In this document: positions 1 through 9,027 of the stretch, one piece after another
Layout: each line of letters starts with the position of its first letter
Numbering within the stretch: the stretch's first letter is position 1
From: Bradyrhizobium sp. STM 3809
GTDB taxonomy: Bacteria; Pseudomonadota; Alphaproteobacteria; Rhizobiales; Xanthobacteraceae
Direction: 5' to 3'
NCBI RefSeq assembly: GCF_000239795.1
Contig: NZ_CAFJ01000125.1
Span: 1-38,681 of the forward strand
Length of the DNA stretch: 38,681 bases
Notes under the pieces: generated by a model
The model's database searches: none
The model's input: only the letters and a program-made list of their open reading frames with translations
Told to the model about the DNA's origin: nothing
Position numbers and translations under genes: made by a program

Positions 1-183
1 CTAGCAGGCGGGCCATGGGTTGCGGCCAGCAGCCCGGCATTCCCCGCGCCCTCTGTTTTCTGGAGGGCCAGACGGATGGATCACTCGGGCGCTACGCGTC
101 GCGAGAACGCGAGGGTATGTGCACATATCGCGAGGTCTGCGAGAGGTGAGGTCATAAGCGGAGCAACGCTTCCACAAACTCGC

Positions 184-324
184 TGTCATTCCGGGGCGCG
201 CGCAGCGCGAGCCCGGAATCCATACGCCGCAGCAGAACTCGTGGAGTAAGATGGAGCGACCAGCATGCCTCAATCTGCCGCTCGTGGTCATGGATGCCGG
301 GCTCGCGCTGCGCGCCCCGGCATG
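184..324. repeat. Inverted pair of palindromic repeats
   Basis: Two copies of a roughly 37-base palindromic unit lie at 184-223 and 290-324 in opposite orientation. Each contains a GC-rich core reading CCGGGCTCGCGCTGCGCGC on one strand. The reverse complement of the first copy matches the second at nearly every position. Each copy can fold on itself and the two can pair with each other. The form is REP-like. No transposase is nearby. Confidence 0.65.
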
Positions 325-352
325 GGAGGTGAGATGGTGCCCCACTCACGGC

Positions 353-452
353 CGTCATGCCCGCCAAGGCGGGCATCCACTACGCCGCGGCCTCTCAAGC
401 GATCACGACTGGCGCGGCGTACTGGATCGCCCGGTCAACGCCGGGCGATGAC
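353..452. repeat. Composite REP-like (BIME-type) element
   Basis: A block of about 100 bases has palindromes at both ends and an inverted repeat inside. The left palindrome is ATGCCCGCC-AA-GGCGGGCAT (357-376). The right is ATCGCCCGG-N6-CCGGGCGAT (426-449). Between them TACGCCGCG (381-389) pairs with CGCGGCGTA (413-421). The flanks GTCATG and GATGAC are complementary in style. From memory this matches a widespread rhizobial intergenic repeat family; I cannot confirm copy number from one window. Confidence 0.65.
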
Positions 453-527
453 ACCGAGTGTGACAGAAGAGAGGACGCTCAACGTAAAGCCGGAAGCGAG
501 CGGAGCACGTCCAGCGACCATCCGTCG

Positions 528-785
528 TCACAGCAGCTTCGCACTCACGAACAGCGTACGAACCGCATTGGTCGCCTGCACCGTCATGATGGCGTTGTCG
601 GCGGCCGCCTGCAGGGCCGACATCGCCTGGTCGTGCAGCGACTTGAACTCCATCCATTCGACGGCGTTGAGGCTGGTGAGGAACTGATGCGCCTGTCCGA
701 CCGTCGAAATCACGACCGGCTTGCCGTTCACCTTGATGTTGAACGTCGTACGCAGACGCGTTTCCGAATGTGCGGGATCAATCAT
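528..785 (-). CDS. DUF982 family small protein
   Basis: An 85-residue soluble protein with no signal peptide or membrane helix. Its pattern fits DUF982, a small family common in Rhizobiales. It has an N-terminal beta-rich part (TFNIKVNGKPVVISTVGQ), then two alpha-helical stretches rich in Ala, including HDQAMSALQAAADNAI. The molecular role of the family is unknown to me. The next gene on the same strand starts over 1 kb away, and the 66-base gap to that gene's stop codon is compatible with a shared transcript. Family assignment is by sequence pattern only. Confidence 0.6.
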   Translation of the reverse strand: MIDPAHSETRLRTTFNIKVNGKPVVISTVGQAHQFLTSLNAVEWMEFKSLHDQAMSALQAAADNAIMTVQATNAVRTLFVSAKLL

Positions 786-851
786 GGGGACCTTCCGGAA
801 GATGCGACCGGCGTCGCCGCCGTGGTCGCGCCGGAGCCGGGCGACGCAACG

Positions 852-1892
852 TCACTCGGTCTTTTGCGCGGTCCGCGTCGGGGTGCCAGCCTCGAGCCCG
901 ACGACGACGACGAGTCGGTTGAACTCGCCGTCATCATACGCCTTCAGGAAGCGATCGTAATTCTTGATCGACACGCAGCCGTTCGAATCACCCTCCGGGC
1001 CGAGCATATAGGGATGAGTCAGCAAGCCGCTGCGGCCGAGGGTGGTGCCTTCGACCACGTTCATGCGCAGGGCGCGCACGCCATGAAACGGCTTTTCGCG
1101 CGGCTTCAGGTCGTAGGTCGCGGGCGGCGTCGCGCCCACCATGCGCTGATTGACGTGCTCGGGGTCGTCGCGCAAATTCCCCATGCCGGAATGCGCCTCG
1201 AGCCCGATGCCCGACGGCAGATAGACCATCTTGGCGGTGATGTCGTAGACGGCCGTCTTCTCATAGCCGAGCGCGCCGAGATCGATGCCCGAGCGCACGA
1301 TGCCGCTGTCGGGGCTGAGAGGCGCGAACTTGGCCGGACTCGGCAACAGGTCCGAGAGCTTTTGCAGGATCGAGCGATCGTCGACCCGGCCGACCGCCTC
1401 CGGCGCGCTTGCCGTCACCAGGTTCGTCGGCAGGTTGGCGACCGCCGGCCGCGGTCGCGGCAGCGGCACGCCCGGCGCGGGCATGGTGACGGTGTTGCCC
1501 TCGGTCAGCATCGGGCGCCAGTCGCTGTTGTTGGGATCACGCGCATTCGGATCGCGCGCCTCCATGCCCCGCACCAGCGCGGCCCGTGCATCCAGGAGCT
1601 GCCGGTCGATGCCGCGCAACGCGAAACGATCGAGCGCCCTGACGGCATCCTTCTCGGAGTAGGCTGTCGCGGAGGCCGAAGCCGGCGCAAAGCGATTCTC
1701 GAAGGTCATCGATGGCGGAGCAGGGTCGGAAAGCGCCGCGGTGGTCGCGGGGACCTGCTCGCCGTTGTCGGCGATCCACGCAGCAGCGCCCGCGGCGATC
1801 GCAAGTGCGGCGAGCACCAATGCGATCGCTTCGGAGCGCCCGAAGCGGCCTTGCGACAACAGAACGTCTACGCTTGCTTCACTGGAAGCCAT
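852..1892 (-). CDS. DUF2778 (Tlde1-type) L,D-transpeptidase-like protein
   Basis: A 346-residue membrane-anchored periplasmic protein. An N-terminal helix at about residues 17-42 (EAIALVLAALAIAAGAAAWI) is followed by a Pro/Ala-rich linker. The C-terminal DUF2778 domain spans about residues 215-340. It contains LTHPYMLGPEGDSNGCVSI, whose Cys306 and the upstream His are the expected catalytic pair. DUF2778 includes Tlde1, an L,D-transpeptidase/carboxypeptidase acting on peptidoglycan peptides. The ATG at 1892 is preferred because GGGGAC lies just upstream; an earlier in-frame start would add 18 residues without hydrophobic character. No secretion-system genes adjoin it, so a housekeeping cell-wall role is as likely as an effector role. 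Confidence 0.8.
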   Translation of the reverse strand: MASSEASVDVLLSQGRFGRSEAIALVLAALAIAAGAAAWIADNGEQVPATTAALSDPAPPSMTFENRFAPASASATAYSEKDAVRALDRFALRGIDRQLLDARAALVRGMEARDPNARDPNNSDWRPMLTEGNTVTMPAPGVPLPRPRPAVANLPTNLVTASAPEAVGRVDDRSILQKLSDLLPSPAKFAPLSPDSGIVRSGIDLGALGYEKTAVYDITAKMVYLPSGIGLEAHSGMGNLRDDPEHVNQRMVGATPPATYDLKPREKPFHGVRALRMNVVEGTTLGRSGLLTHPYMLGPEGDSNGCVSIKNYDRFLKAYDDGEFNRLVVVVGLEAGTPTRTAQKTE

Positions 1893-2116
1893 CACGTCCC
1901 CGATATACCCCCTCTTCGAACACCCGCAGAAGCTGTCCGACCCCAAGGGGTACGATTCGACCCGTCATGACATAGGATGGCAAGAGTGCGGCATAATCTA
2001 GACAAACGCCAGCCCGGATTGCTCCGGCGGACGCCGTTCTTGCAGGCCTCGCGGCGGCCCCGCCGCATTCGAGAAAATACGAATTCTGTAGTTGTTTCAG
2101 ATCATTGGAGACAAAA

Positions 2117-2551
2117 ATGGATGCGGATCCTCACGATCTCGACCGCTTTGTCGACGCACAGAATTCGATTTATTCCCGCGTGACCGCCGAACTTGCCGGG
2201 GGCGCCAAGCAAAGCCACTGGATGTGGTTCATCTTTCCCCAGGTCGAGGGGCTCGGCAGCTCGGCGATGGCGCAGCGCTACGCCATCCGCTCGCGCGCCG
2301 AGGCAGCGGCCTATCTGGCGCATCCCGTGCTGGGGGCCCGCCTGCGCGAATGCACCCGCCTCGTGCTCGCCATCGAGGGCAAATCGCTGCGCGCCATCCT
2401 GGGCTCGCCCGACGACATGAAATTCCGATCCAGCATGACGCTGTTCGATGCGATCAGTCCGAAGGCGAGCTTCGCCGCGGCGCTCGATCGCTATTGCGAC
2501 GGCGTGCGGGACGCCGCGACCCTGGCGTTTCTGCAATGCGGCACGCAATGA
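2117..2551 (+). CDS. DUF1810 family protein
   Basis: A 144-residue cytosolic protein. The segment SHWMWFIFPQVEGLGSSAMA at about residues 33-52 is the signature of the DUF1810 family (sometimes named calpastatin-like), and RYAI plus AAAYLAHPVLGARLREC follow in the expected order. Members bind ADP-ribose-like ligands in some structural work I recall; the cellular role is not settled. The ATG at 2117 has GGAG six bases upstream, which decides against an in-frame TTG at 2105. It is divergent from the DUF2778 gene, with 224 bases between. Confidence 0.85.
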   Translation: MDADPHDLDRFVDAQNSIYSRVTAELAGGAKQSHWMWFIFPQVEGLGSSAMAQRYAIRSRAEAAAYLAHPVLGARLRECTRLVLAIEGKSLRAILGSPDDMKFRSSMTLFDAISPKASFAAALDRYCDGVRDAATLAFLQCGTQ

Positions 2552-2714
2552 CATCGCTCTGCAGATCGCGTCATGGCGGCGTCATCGGTAGCATGCTGAT
2601 GAGTTGGCCGGCGGCCGCAACCGGATTTCAGGTGATAGTCGCGAGACGCAACTTGATCGCGCCAAGATTTGCGGCTCCGATCTGCCGCATTGTTCCTTCC
2701 AGGGAGAGACGCTC

Positions 2715-2960
2715 ATGAAGAAGCTTTTTCTAATCGCCGCGCTCGCGACCTTCGCCGCCGGCTCCGCCTTCGCCGAGGACAGCTGCGAAACCAAGGCCGT
2801 CGGCAAGGATGGCAAGGCACTGGCCGGCGCCGCCAAGACCTCGTTCATGAAGAAGTGCATGGCCGAGACCTGCGAGACCAAGGCCGTTGGCTCCGACGGC
2901 AAGAAGCTCGCCGGCGCGGCCAAGACCAGCTTCATGAAGAAGTGCGAAGCCGGCGGCTGA
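2715..2960 (+). CDS. Exported small protein with two PsiF-like repeats
   Basis: An 81-residue protein with a signal peptide (MKKLFLIAALATFAAGSAFA). The mature part is essentially two copies of a 25-residue unit, residues 24-48 and 53-77. Each begins with CETKAVG, ends with AKTSFMKKC, and has one Cys at each end, so four cysteines could form two disulfides in the periplasm. The KxSFMKKC ending resembles the PsiF repeat of enterobacterial phosphate-starvation protein PsiF. The function is unknown. A GGGAGAG ribosome binding site precedes the ATG. A GC-rich hairpin follows the stop codon, so it is probably monocistronic. Confidence 0.8.
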   Translation: MKKLFLIAALATFAAGSAFAEDSCETKAVGKDGKALAGAAKTSFMKKCMAETCETKAVGSDGKKLAGAAKTSFMKKCEAGG

Positions 2961-2975
2961 CGCGCGATCGATAAC

Positions 2976-3010
2976 CCAGGCCCCGCCACGGCGACGCCGG
3001 CGGGGCCTGG
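2976..3010 (+). terminator. Hairpin after the PsiF-like gene
   Basis: CCAGGCCCCGCC (2976-2987) pairs perfectly with GGCGGGGCCTGG (2999-3010) across an 11-base loop. It lies 15 bases past the stop codon. There is no T-run after it, so it may be a rho-assisted terminator or a 3'-end stabiliser. Confidence 0.6.
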
Positions 3011-3150
3011 CAACCATTCCGCAAGTTCCATCGGACGGGAGCGTACCGCAGCCTGTGTTGACATGGTATGTTGTCAGTCGATCCCCACATCGAGCTGCTC
3101 ATGCCCTGTGACGACTTCCTGATTTCCAGACGCAACGAGGCCTGCAGAGC

Positions 3151-5247
3151 GTGAGTTCCGAGGAGATCGACACGCTCCGCCGGCGACTGCAGGAGCTCGA
3201 GAGCGAGAATGCCCGCCTGCAGGCGCTGTTCGCAGCCGATGCCGGCAGGCGCGCGCGGGCCGAAACGGCACTGGCCGAAAGCGAGGAGCGCTATCGGACG
3301 CTGTTCAATTCGATCGATGAAGGCTTCTGCATCATCGAGTTCTTCGACGGTCCGCACGGCCCCTTGAGCGACTACATCCATGTCGAGGCCAACCCGGCCT
3401 ATGCGCTGCACGCTGGCATCCCCAATGTGGTGGGTCAGAAGGTGCGCGAGATGGTGCCGGACGAAGCCGACGGCTGGGTCGAGCTTTACGGCGAGGTGCT
3501 GCGCACCGGCGAGCCGATCCGGTTCGAGCGCGAGCTGGTCGCCACCGGCCGCCATCTCGAGCTCGCCGCGTTCCGCGTCGAGCCGGCGACGCGGCGCCAG
3601 GTCGCGGTGCTGTTCCAGGACATCACCCCTCGCAAGCGCGCCGAGGCGGCGTTGCAGGAGATCAACGACACGCTGGAGGCGCGCGTCGTCGCCGCCTTGG
3701 CCGAGCGCAAGCTGCTCGCCGACATCGTCGAAGGCACCAACGCTTTCGTGCAGGTCGTCGACACGCAGTTCCGCCTGATCGCCGTCAACAGCGCCGCCGT
3801 GCAGGAGTTCGTCCGCATCTTCGGCGTCCACCCCAAGGTCGGCGATCACCTCCTGGAGCTGTTCAAGGATCTTCCCGAGCATCGCGAAGCGGTTCGCGCC
3901 GTGTGGTCGCGCGCGCTCGAGGGCGAGGAGTTCGTCGAGGTCGGAGAGTTCGGCGATGCGGCTCGCGGCCGCCGCTTCTACGAGCTGCGCTTCTCGGTGC
4001 TGCGCGACGCCAGGGGTGAGCAGATCGGCGCCTATCAGTTCGCCTATGACGTGACCGAGCGGCTGCGCGAGCAGGCCCGGCTGCGCGAGGCCGAGGAGGC
4101 GCTGCGCCAGTCGCAGAAGATGGAGGCCGTGGGCCAGCTGACGGGCGGCATCGCGCACGACTTCAACAATCTGCTGACCGGCATCATGGGCTCGCTGGAA
4201 ATGCTGCAGACGCGGCTCCGCCAGGGCCGCTTCAGCGAGGTCGATCGCTACGTCGGCGCCGCCCAGGGCGCTTCGAAACGCGCGGCCGCGCTGACCCATC
4301 GCCTGCTCGCCTTCTCGCGCCGGCAGACGCTCGACCCGAAGCCGACCGACGTCAACCGGCTGGTGATGGGCATGGAGGAGCTGGTTCGCCGGACCGTCGG
4401 TCCGCAGATCCATCTGGAGGTCGTGACCGCGGGCGGGCTGTGGCCGGCCCTGATCGACTCATCGCAGCTCGAGAGCGCCCTGCTCAATCTCTGCATCAAT
4501 GCCCGCGACGCGATGCCCGAGGGCGGCCGGATCACCATCGAGACCGCCAACAAATGGCTCGATGACCGCGCCGCGCGCGAGCGCGACCTGCCGCCCGGCC
4601 AATACATCTCGCTGTGCGTCACCGATACCGGCACGGGCATGACGCCCGACGTGATCGAGCACGCCTTCGATCCGTTCTTCACGACCAAGCCGATCGGCCA
4701 GGGCACCGGCCTCGGGCTGTCGATGGTCTACGGCTTCGCGCGGCAGTCCGGCGGACAGGTGCGGATCTATTCCGAGGTCGGCCAGGGCACCACGATGTGC
4801 CTCTATTTCCCGCGGCACTATGTTGGCGAGGCCGAAGCTGCGGATCCAGCCCGAGCCAGCACTGCGATGTCGGCGCGGACGGGTCAGACCATCCTCGTCG
4901 TCGATGACGAGCCGACCGTGCGCATGCTGGTGGTGGAGGTGCTCGACGAGCGCGGCTATGCCGTGATCGAGGCCAAGGACGGCCCCACCGGCCTCGCCGC
5001 CCTGCAGTCGATCGCGCAGATCGATCTCTTGATCACCGATGTCGGCCTGCCCGGTGGCATGAACGGCCGCCAGCTCGCCGACGCCGCGCGCGCGACACGA
5101 CGGGATCTGAAGGTGCTGTTCATCACCGGCTATGCCGAGAATGCGATCCTCGGCAACGGCCAGCTCGCGCCGGGCATGCAGGTGCTGACCAAACCGTTCG
5201 ACGTCGAGGCGCTGGCTGGCCGGGTCACCGAAATGATCGGAACCTGA
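3151..5247 (+). CDS. Hybrid PAS-PAS histidine kinase with C-terminal receiver
   Basis: A 698-residue sensor kinase with no membrane segment, so probably cytosolic. In order: an N-terminal coiled coil (1-50), PAS domain (about 48-165, ending [10 protein letters not shown]), second PAS domain (about 185-305, ending DVTERLREQ), a HisKA helix with [11 protein letters not shown] and phospho-acceptor His336, and an HATPase domain with N box [26 protein letters not shown] and [11 protein letters not shown]. The receiver (about 575-698) has phospho-acceptor Asp630 in [11 protein letters not shown] and Lys in LTKPFD. The gene is preceded by a GTG start and no separate response regulator adjoins it, so the output partner is unknown. 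A ligand or redox cofactor in the PAS domains cannot be deduced. Confidence 0.9.
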   Translation: MSSEEIDTLRRRLQELESENARLQALFAADAGRRARAETALAESEERYRTLFNSIDEGFCIIEFFDGPHGPLSDYIHVEANPAYALHAGIPNVVGQKVREMVPDEADGWVELYGEVLRTGEPIRFERELVATGRHLELAAFRVEPATRRQVAVLFQDITPRKRAEAALQEINDTLEARVVAALAERKLLADIVEGTNAFVQVVDTQFRLIAVNSAAVQEFVRIFGVHPKVGDHLLELFKDLPEHREAVRAVWSRALEGEEFVEVGEFGDAARGRRFYELRFSVLRDARGEQIGAYQFAYDVTERLREQARLREAEEALRQSQKMEAVGQLTGGIAHDFNNLLTGIMGSLEMLQTRLRQGRFSEVDRYVGAAQGASKRAAALTHRLLAFSRRQTLDPKPTDVNRLVMGMEELVRRTVGPQIHLEVVTAGGLWPALIDSSQLESALLNLCINARDAMPEGGRITIETANKWLDDRAARERDLPPGQYISLCVTDTGTGMTPDVIEHAFDPFFTTKPIGQGTGLGLSMVYGFARQSGGQVRIYSEVGQGTTMCLYFPRHYVGEAEAADPARASTAMSARTGQTILVVDDEPTVRMLVVEVLDERGYAVIEAKDGPTGLAALQSIAQIDLLITDVGLPGGMNGRQLADAARATRRDLKVLFITGYAENAILGNGQLAPGMQVLTKPFDVEALAGRVTEMIGT

Positions 5248-5351
5248 GGAGGAGAACGGTCACGCGATTGAGCCCAACGGTATTGAACCCAAGGGAACTC
5301 GGAGCACACCACTGCATGCCGCCCGCTTCGACGGGCTCATGCGAGATCGCC

Positions 5352-6347
5352 ATGCTCACCGCCTCCGCCCTGCTCTGGACCCGCATCGCCGCCGGCATTT
5401 TCGGCTTTCTGGCCCTGAATGCAGGCTACGGAGTTTGGCTCCAGCGCAGGAAAACCAGCGGCGGGCGCAACTGGCCGGTCGTCGAGGGCGAGGTGGTGAC
5501 GTCCGAGGTCTTGGTCGCCGCGACGCATTGGTCGGCCGATGATACCGACGCCAAGCCGGACATCCGCTACCGCTATGAGGTGCTCGGCAAGAGCTACGAG
5601 GGCCACCGCATCCGCTTCGCCAGCCCGGGCGGCGTCACCCGCCTGCAGGCCGACGAGCTCACCGGCAAATATCCGAAGGGCGCGAGGGTGCGCGTCTTCT
5701 ACGACCCGAAGCGCCCGTCGCAGTCGGTCCTCGAACCGGCCAATATCAGCGGCACGGCGGCGCTGATCGCGCCGTTCGTGGTGCTGTTGGCCGTCACCGC
5801 CGTGCTGGTCGCGCATGCGCTGGCCGGCAAGGTGCTGACGACCGAAGCCGGGGTGCCGCTGTTCGCCTTCCTGATGCCGTTCGCTTTGTTCGGCTTCGGC
5901 GCCGTCGCGCTCGCATCTTATTGGAAGCTCCGTCAGGAGCGCCTGGCGAGCCGGTCCTGGCCGACCACGCCGGGGAAGATCACGCGCTCCGGCGTGACGG
6001 TCGAGATCACGCGGCGAGAGAACGATCGCGGCCGCGAGGTCGAGGAGGAGCGCTTCCGTGTCGCGATCGAATACGGCTATGCCGTCGGCGCGCGCAGCTT
6101 CCACAGCACGCATTGGAATTGGGGCTGGACGGCGCTGTACTCCGACAGGGCGAGCGCCGAAGCCGTCGCCGCCAAATACCCGATCAATAGCGACGTGACC
6201 GTCTTCTATGATCCGGCCCAGCCCGAGACGGCCGTACTCGATCCGGCGAACAAGAGCGGCGCCGCGGCCCCGCTATGGGTTGGCATCGTCCTGGTCGCAA
6301 TCGGTGCGCTATTCCTGTTCGTCTTCACCCATATCGAGATGAGCTAG
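5352..6347 (+). CDS. Membrane protein with two DUF3592 domains
   Basis: A 331-residue inner-membrane protein. An N-terminal helix (about 8-26) is followed by a DUF3592 unit ending in ARVRVFYDPKRPSQSVLEP, two helices near the middle (about residues 135-190), a second DUF3592 unit ending in SDVTVFYDPAQPETAVLDP, and a C-terminal helix (IVLVAIGALFLFVFTHI). The two FYDP(K/A) units show internal duplication. The function of the family is unknown. I chose the ATG at 5352 because the hydrophobic helix begins right after it; an upstream start would add 28 residues of no clear character. Confidence 0.75.
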   Translation: MLTASALLWTRIAAGIFGFLALNAGYGVWLQRRKTSGGRNWPVVEGEVVTSEVLVAATHWSADDTDAKPDIRYRYEVLGKSYEGHRIRFASPGGVTRLQADELTGKYPKGARVRVFYDPKRPSQSVLEPANISGTAALIAPFVVLLAVTAVLVAHALAGKVLTTEAGVPLFAFLMPFALFGFGAVALASYWKLRQERLASRSWPTTPGKITRSGVTVEITRRENDRGREVEEERFRVAIEYGYAVGARSFHSTHWNWGWTALYSDRASAEAVAAKYPINSDVTVFYDPAQPETAVLDPANKSGAAAPLWVGIVLVAIGALFLFVFTHIEMS

Positions 6348-6384
6348 GCTAATGGGTGTCCTCTGCACAGGTGAGTATCGGCAC

Positions 6385-7284
6385 ATGGCCCGCGGCACCA
6401 GGCCGACGCGCGCCGCGCGTCTCGTCCTTCTCCTGGCGGTGCTCGCGATGCTGGGGGTTGCACCAGCGTCCGCCGCCCAACCGGAGACCGTCTACTTCCC
6501 GAGCGCCGATGGCCGCACCGAGCTGACGGGCTATCTGTTCAAGCCGCAAGGGGCGGGCCCCTTTCCGGCGATCATCATGCTTCACGGGCGAGGCGGCCCC
6601 TACTCGTCCAATGTCAACGCGGACTGCACGCTGGTATCGCGCGCGGTGCCGGCATCGCCGTGCAACGCCGGCACGCTGTCGAAGCGGCACATCATGTGGG
6701 GCGACTACTGGGCGGAGCGCGGCTACATCGCGCTGCTGCCCGACAGCTTCGGTCCGCGCGGCAAGGCGCATGGCTTCGGGCGCTTCACGCATGACGATCC
6801 GGAGCGCGCCGATGTCAACGAGCGGACCGTGCGGCCGCTCGATGCCGAGGGCGCGCTCGCTTATCTCCGCCAGCGCCGCGACGTCGCAGCGGAGCGCATC
6901 GTGCTGCAGGGCTGGTCCAACGGCGGCAGCACGGTGCTGAACGTGCTGCTGCGCGAGGGGCTGCAATCGTCCTTCCGCGGCGCGCTCATCTTCTATCCCG
7001 GCTGCGGCGAAAGCTCGCTGCTCGGTCCGACGCTCAAAACCCGTGTCCCGGTCCAGCTTTTTCTCGCCGCTGACGACGAGGAGGTCTCGCCGTCGCTCTG
7101 CAACGCCATGGCCGAGCGCTCGCGGCAGGCTGGCGTGGCGATCGATACGACGATCTATCCCGGCGCGACCCACGGCTTCGACGAGCCCTCGGCCAGCCGC
7201 CAGGCCACTCCCGGCAACGGTCCGGCGATGGACGACACGCTGCGGCGTGCCGCCCCGCTCGTGTTCGAATGGTTGAGACGGTGA
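6385..7284 (+). CDS. Exported dienelactone-hydrolase-like alpha/beta hydrolase
   Basis: A 299-residue protein with a signal peptide (ARLVLLLAVLAMLGVAPASA). The alpha/beta-hydrolase fold shows in PAIIMLHGRGGPY (oxyanion region), the nucleophile elbow GWSNGG with serine, an acid in LAADDEEVSP, and the catalytic His in GATHGFD. True dienelactone hydrolases use Cys as nucleophile, so this serine enzyme is a DLH-family relative of unknown substrate, acting in the periplasm. Two cysteines in the SRAVPASPCNAG region may form a disulfide. It follows the DUF3592 gene by 37 bases and is convergent with the ABC-F gene. Confidence 0.8.
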   Translation: MARGTRPTRAARLVLLLAVLAMLGVAPASAAQPETVYFPSADGRTELTGYLFKPQGAGPFPAIIMLHGRGGPYSSNVNADCTLVSRAVPASPCNAGTLSKRHIMWGDYWAERGYIALLPDSFGPRGKAHGFGRFTHDDPERADVNERTVRPLDAEGALAYLRQRRDVAAERIVLQGWSNGGSTVLNVLLREGLQSSFRGALIFYPGCGESSLLGPTLKTRVPVQLFLAADDEEVSPSLCNAMAERSRQAGVAIDTTIYPGATHGFDEPSASRQATPGNGPAMDDTLRRAAPLVFEWLRR

Positions 7285-7305
7285 CCGGCCGCTGCCGCCG
7301 CGCGA

Positions 7306-8928
7306 TCAGCTGCGAAGACCGGGCGCCTCGTGGCCGCTGCGGGCGACATACTCGGTGTAGCCGCCGCCATACTGGTGCAGCCCGTCGGGCGTCAGCTCGA
7401 GTACCCGGTTCGACAGCGCCGCCAGGAAATGCCGGTCGTGCGAGACGAACAGCATGGTGCCCTCGAAGTTCGACAGCGCCTCGATCAGCATCTGCTTGGT
7501 CGCCATGTCCAGGTGGTTGGTCGGCTCGTCCAGCACCAGGAAGTTCGGCGGATCGTAGAGCATCTTGGCCATCACCAGCCGCGCCTTCTCGCCGCCCGAC
7601 AGCACCCGGCAGCGCTTCTCGACGTCATCGCCCGAGAAGCCGAAGCAGCCGGCCAGCGCGCGCAGCGAGCCTTGGCCGGCCTGCGGAAAGGAATGCTCCA
7701 GCGACTCGAACACGGTGTCGTCGCCGTCGAGCAGGTCCATCGCATGCTGCGCGAAGTAACCCATCTTGACGCTGCCGCCGATCGTCACCGAGCCGTCATC
7801 GGGCTCCGCGGTGCCGGCGACGAGCTTCAGCAAGGTCGACTTGCCCGCGCCGTTGACGCCCATCACGCACCAGCGCTCGCGGCGCCGGATCATGAAGTCG
7901 AGCCCTTCATAGATGCGGCGGCTGCCGTAGCTCTTCGACACCTTCTTCAGCGCCACGACATCCTCGCCCGACCGCGGCGCCGGCAGGAAGTCGAACGCCA
8001 CGGTCTGGCGGCGCTTGGGCGGCTCGACGCGCTCGATCTTGTCGAGCTTCTTGACCCGGCTCTGCACCTGCGCCGCATGCGAGGCCCGCGCCTTGAAGCG
8101 CTCGATGAACTTGATCTCCTTGGCGAGCATCGCCTGCTGGCGCTCATATTGCGCCTGCTGCTGCTTCTCGTTCAGCGCCCGCTGCTGCTCGTAGAAATCG
8201 TAATCGCCCGAATAGGTCGTCAGCTGGCCGGCGTCGATCTCGATGACCTTGTTGATGATCCGGTTGATGAACTCGCGGTCGTGGGAGGTCATCAGCAGCG
8301 CCCCCTCGTAGCCTTTCAGGAAATGCTCGAGCCAGATCAGGCTTTCGAGGTCGAGATGGTTCGACGGCTCGTCGAGCAGCATGACGTCGGGGCGCATCAG
8401 CAGGATACGCGCCAGCGCGACGCGCATCTTCCAGCCGCCGGACAAGAGCCCGACGTCCTTGTCCATCATCTCCTCGGAGAAGCCGAGGCCGGCCAGCGCC
8501 TCGCGGGCGCGACTGTCGAGCGCGTAGCCGTCGAGCTCCTCGAACCGGGCCAGCACCTCGCCATAACGCGCGATGATCTCGTCCATTTCGTCGGCGCGGT
8601 CCGGATCGGCCATCGCGGCCTCGAGCTCCTTGAGCTCGGCGGCGACCGACGACACCGGACCGGCGCCGTCCATGACCTCGGCCACGGCGCTGCGGCCGGA
8701 CATCTCGCCGACGTCCTGGTTGAAATAGCCGATGGAGATGCCGCGATCGGTGGAGACCTGGCCCTCGTCCGGCTGCTCGCGACCCGAGATCATCCGGAAC
8801 AACGTCGTCTTGCCGGCGCCGTTCGGGCCGACCAGCCCGATCTTCTCCCCGCGCTGGAGGGCGGCAGAGGCCTCAATGAACAGGATCTGGTGGCCGACTT
8901 GCTTGCTGATGTTGTCGAGGCGGATCAT
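7306..8928 (-). CDS. ABC-F family ATPase
   Basis: A 540-residue soluble protein with two ABC ATPase domains and no membrane segment. The first has GPNGAGKTT, LSGGWKMRVALARILL and LLLDEPSNHLD. The second has GVNGAGKSTLLK, LSGGEKARLVMAKML and LVLDEPTNHLD. Between them is a charged linker rich in Gln/Lys/Arg (about 235-330), the P-site tRNA-interaction motif region. ABC-F proteins act on ribosomes to relieve stalling rather than in transport. Length and linker are closest to the YbiT type. The stop lies 21 bases from the stop of the convergent hydrolase gene. I am confident of the family but not of the subtype. Confidence 0.92.
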   Translation of the reverse strand: MIRLDNISKQVGHQILFIEASAALQRGEKIGLVGPNGAGKTTLFRMISGREQPDEGQVSTDRGISIGYFNQDVGEMSGRSAVAEVMDGAGPVSSVAAELKELEAAMADPDRADEMDEIIARYGEVLARFEELDGYALDSRAREALAGLGFSEEMMDKDVGLLSGGWKMRVALARILLMRPDVMLLDEPSNHLDLESLIWLEHFLKGYEGALLMTSHDREFINRIINKVIEIDAGQLTTYSGDYDFYEQQRALNEKQQQAQYERQQAMLAKEIKFIERFKARASHAAQVQSRVKKLDKIERVEPPKRRQTVAFDFLPAPRSGEDVVALKKVSKSYGSRRIYEGLDFMIRRRERWCVMGVNGAGKSTLLKLVAGTAEPDDGSVTIGGSVKMGYFAQHAMDLLDGDDTVFESLEHSFPQAGQGSLRALAGCFGFSGDDVEKRCRVLSGGEKARLVMAKMLYDPPNFLVLDEPTNHLDMATKQMLIEALSNFEGTMLFVSHDRHFLAALSNRVLELTPDGLHQYGGGYTEYVARSGHEAPGLRS

Positions 8929-9027
8929 GAGAACTCAGGCGGTGGACGGGTTGCCGCCGCTCTTAGTCGATGCGCGCCGCCGGTGGAAGGCGCAATTTTG
9001 CACCGCAACTCGCGCTCCTGGGCGCGG

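Larger units (their letters stand above)
1..527. other. Non-coding, repeat-rich left end
   Basis: I see no convincing gene here. Frames on both strands stay open only because of GC bias, and they translate to Arg/Pro/Gly-rich sequence without recognisable domains. The stretch holds several palindromic elements, listed separately, of the kind scattered between genes in Bradyrhizobium and relatives. It lies beyond the 3' end of the leftward DUF982 gene. Confidence 0.6.

Noticed and set aside
852..1892. Type VI effector reading of the DUF2778 protein
   Set aside because: No type VI genes or immunity gene adjoin it, and it has its own N-terminal membrane helix, so a resident cell-wall enzyme is more likely.
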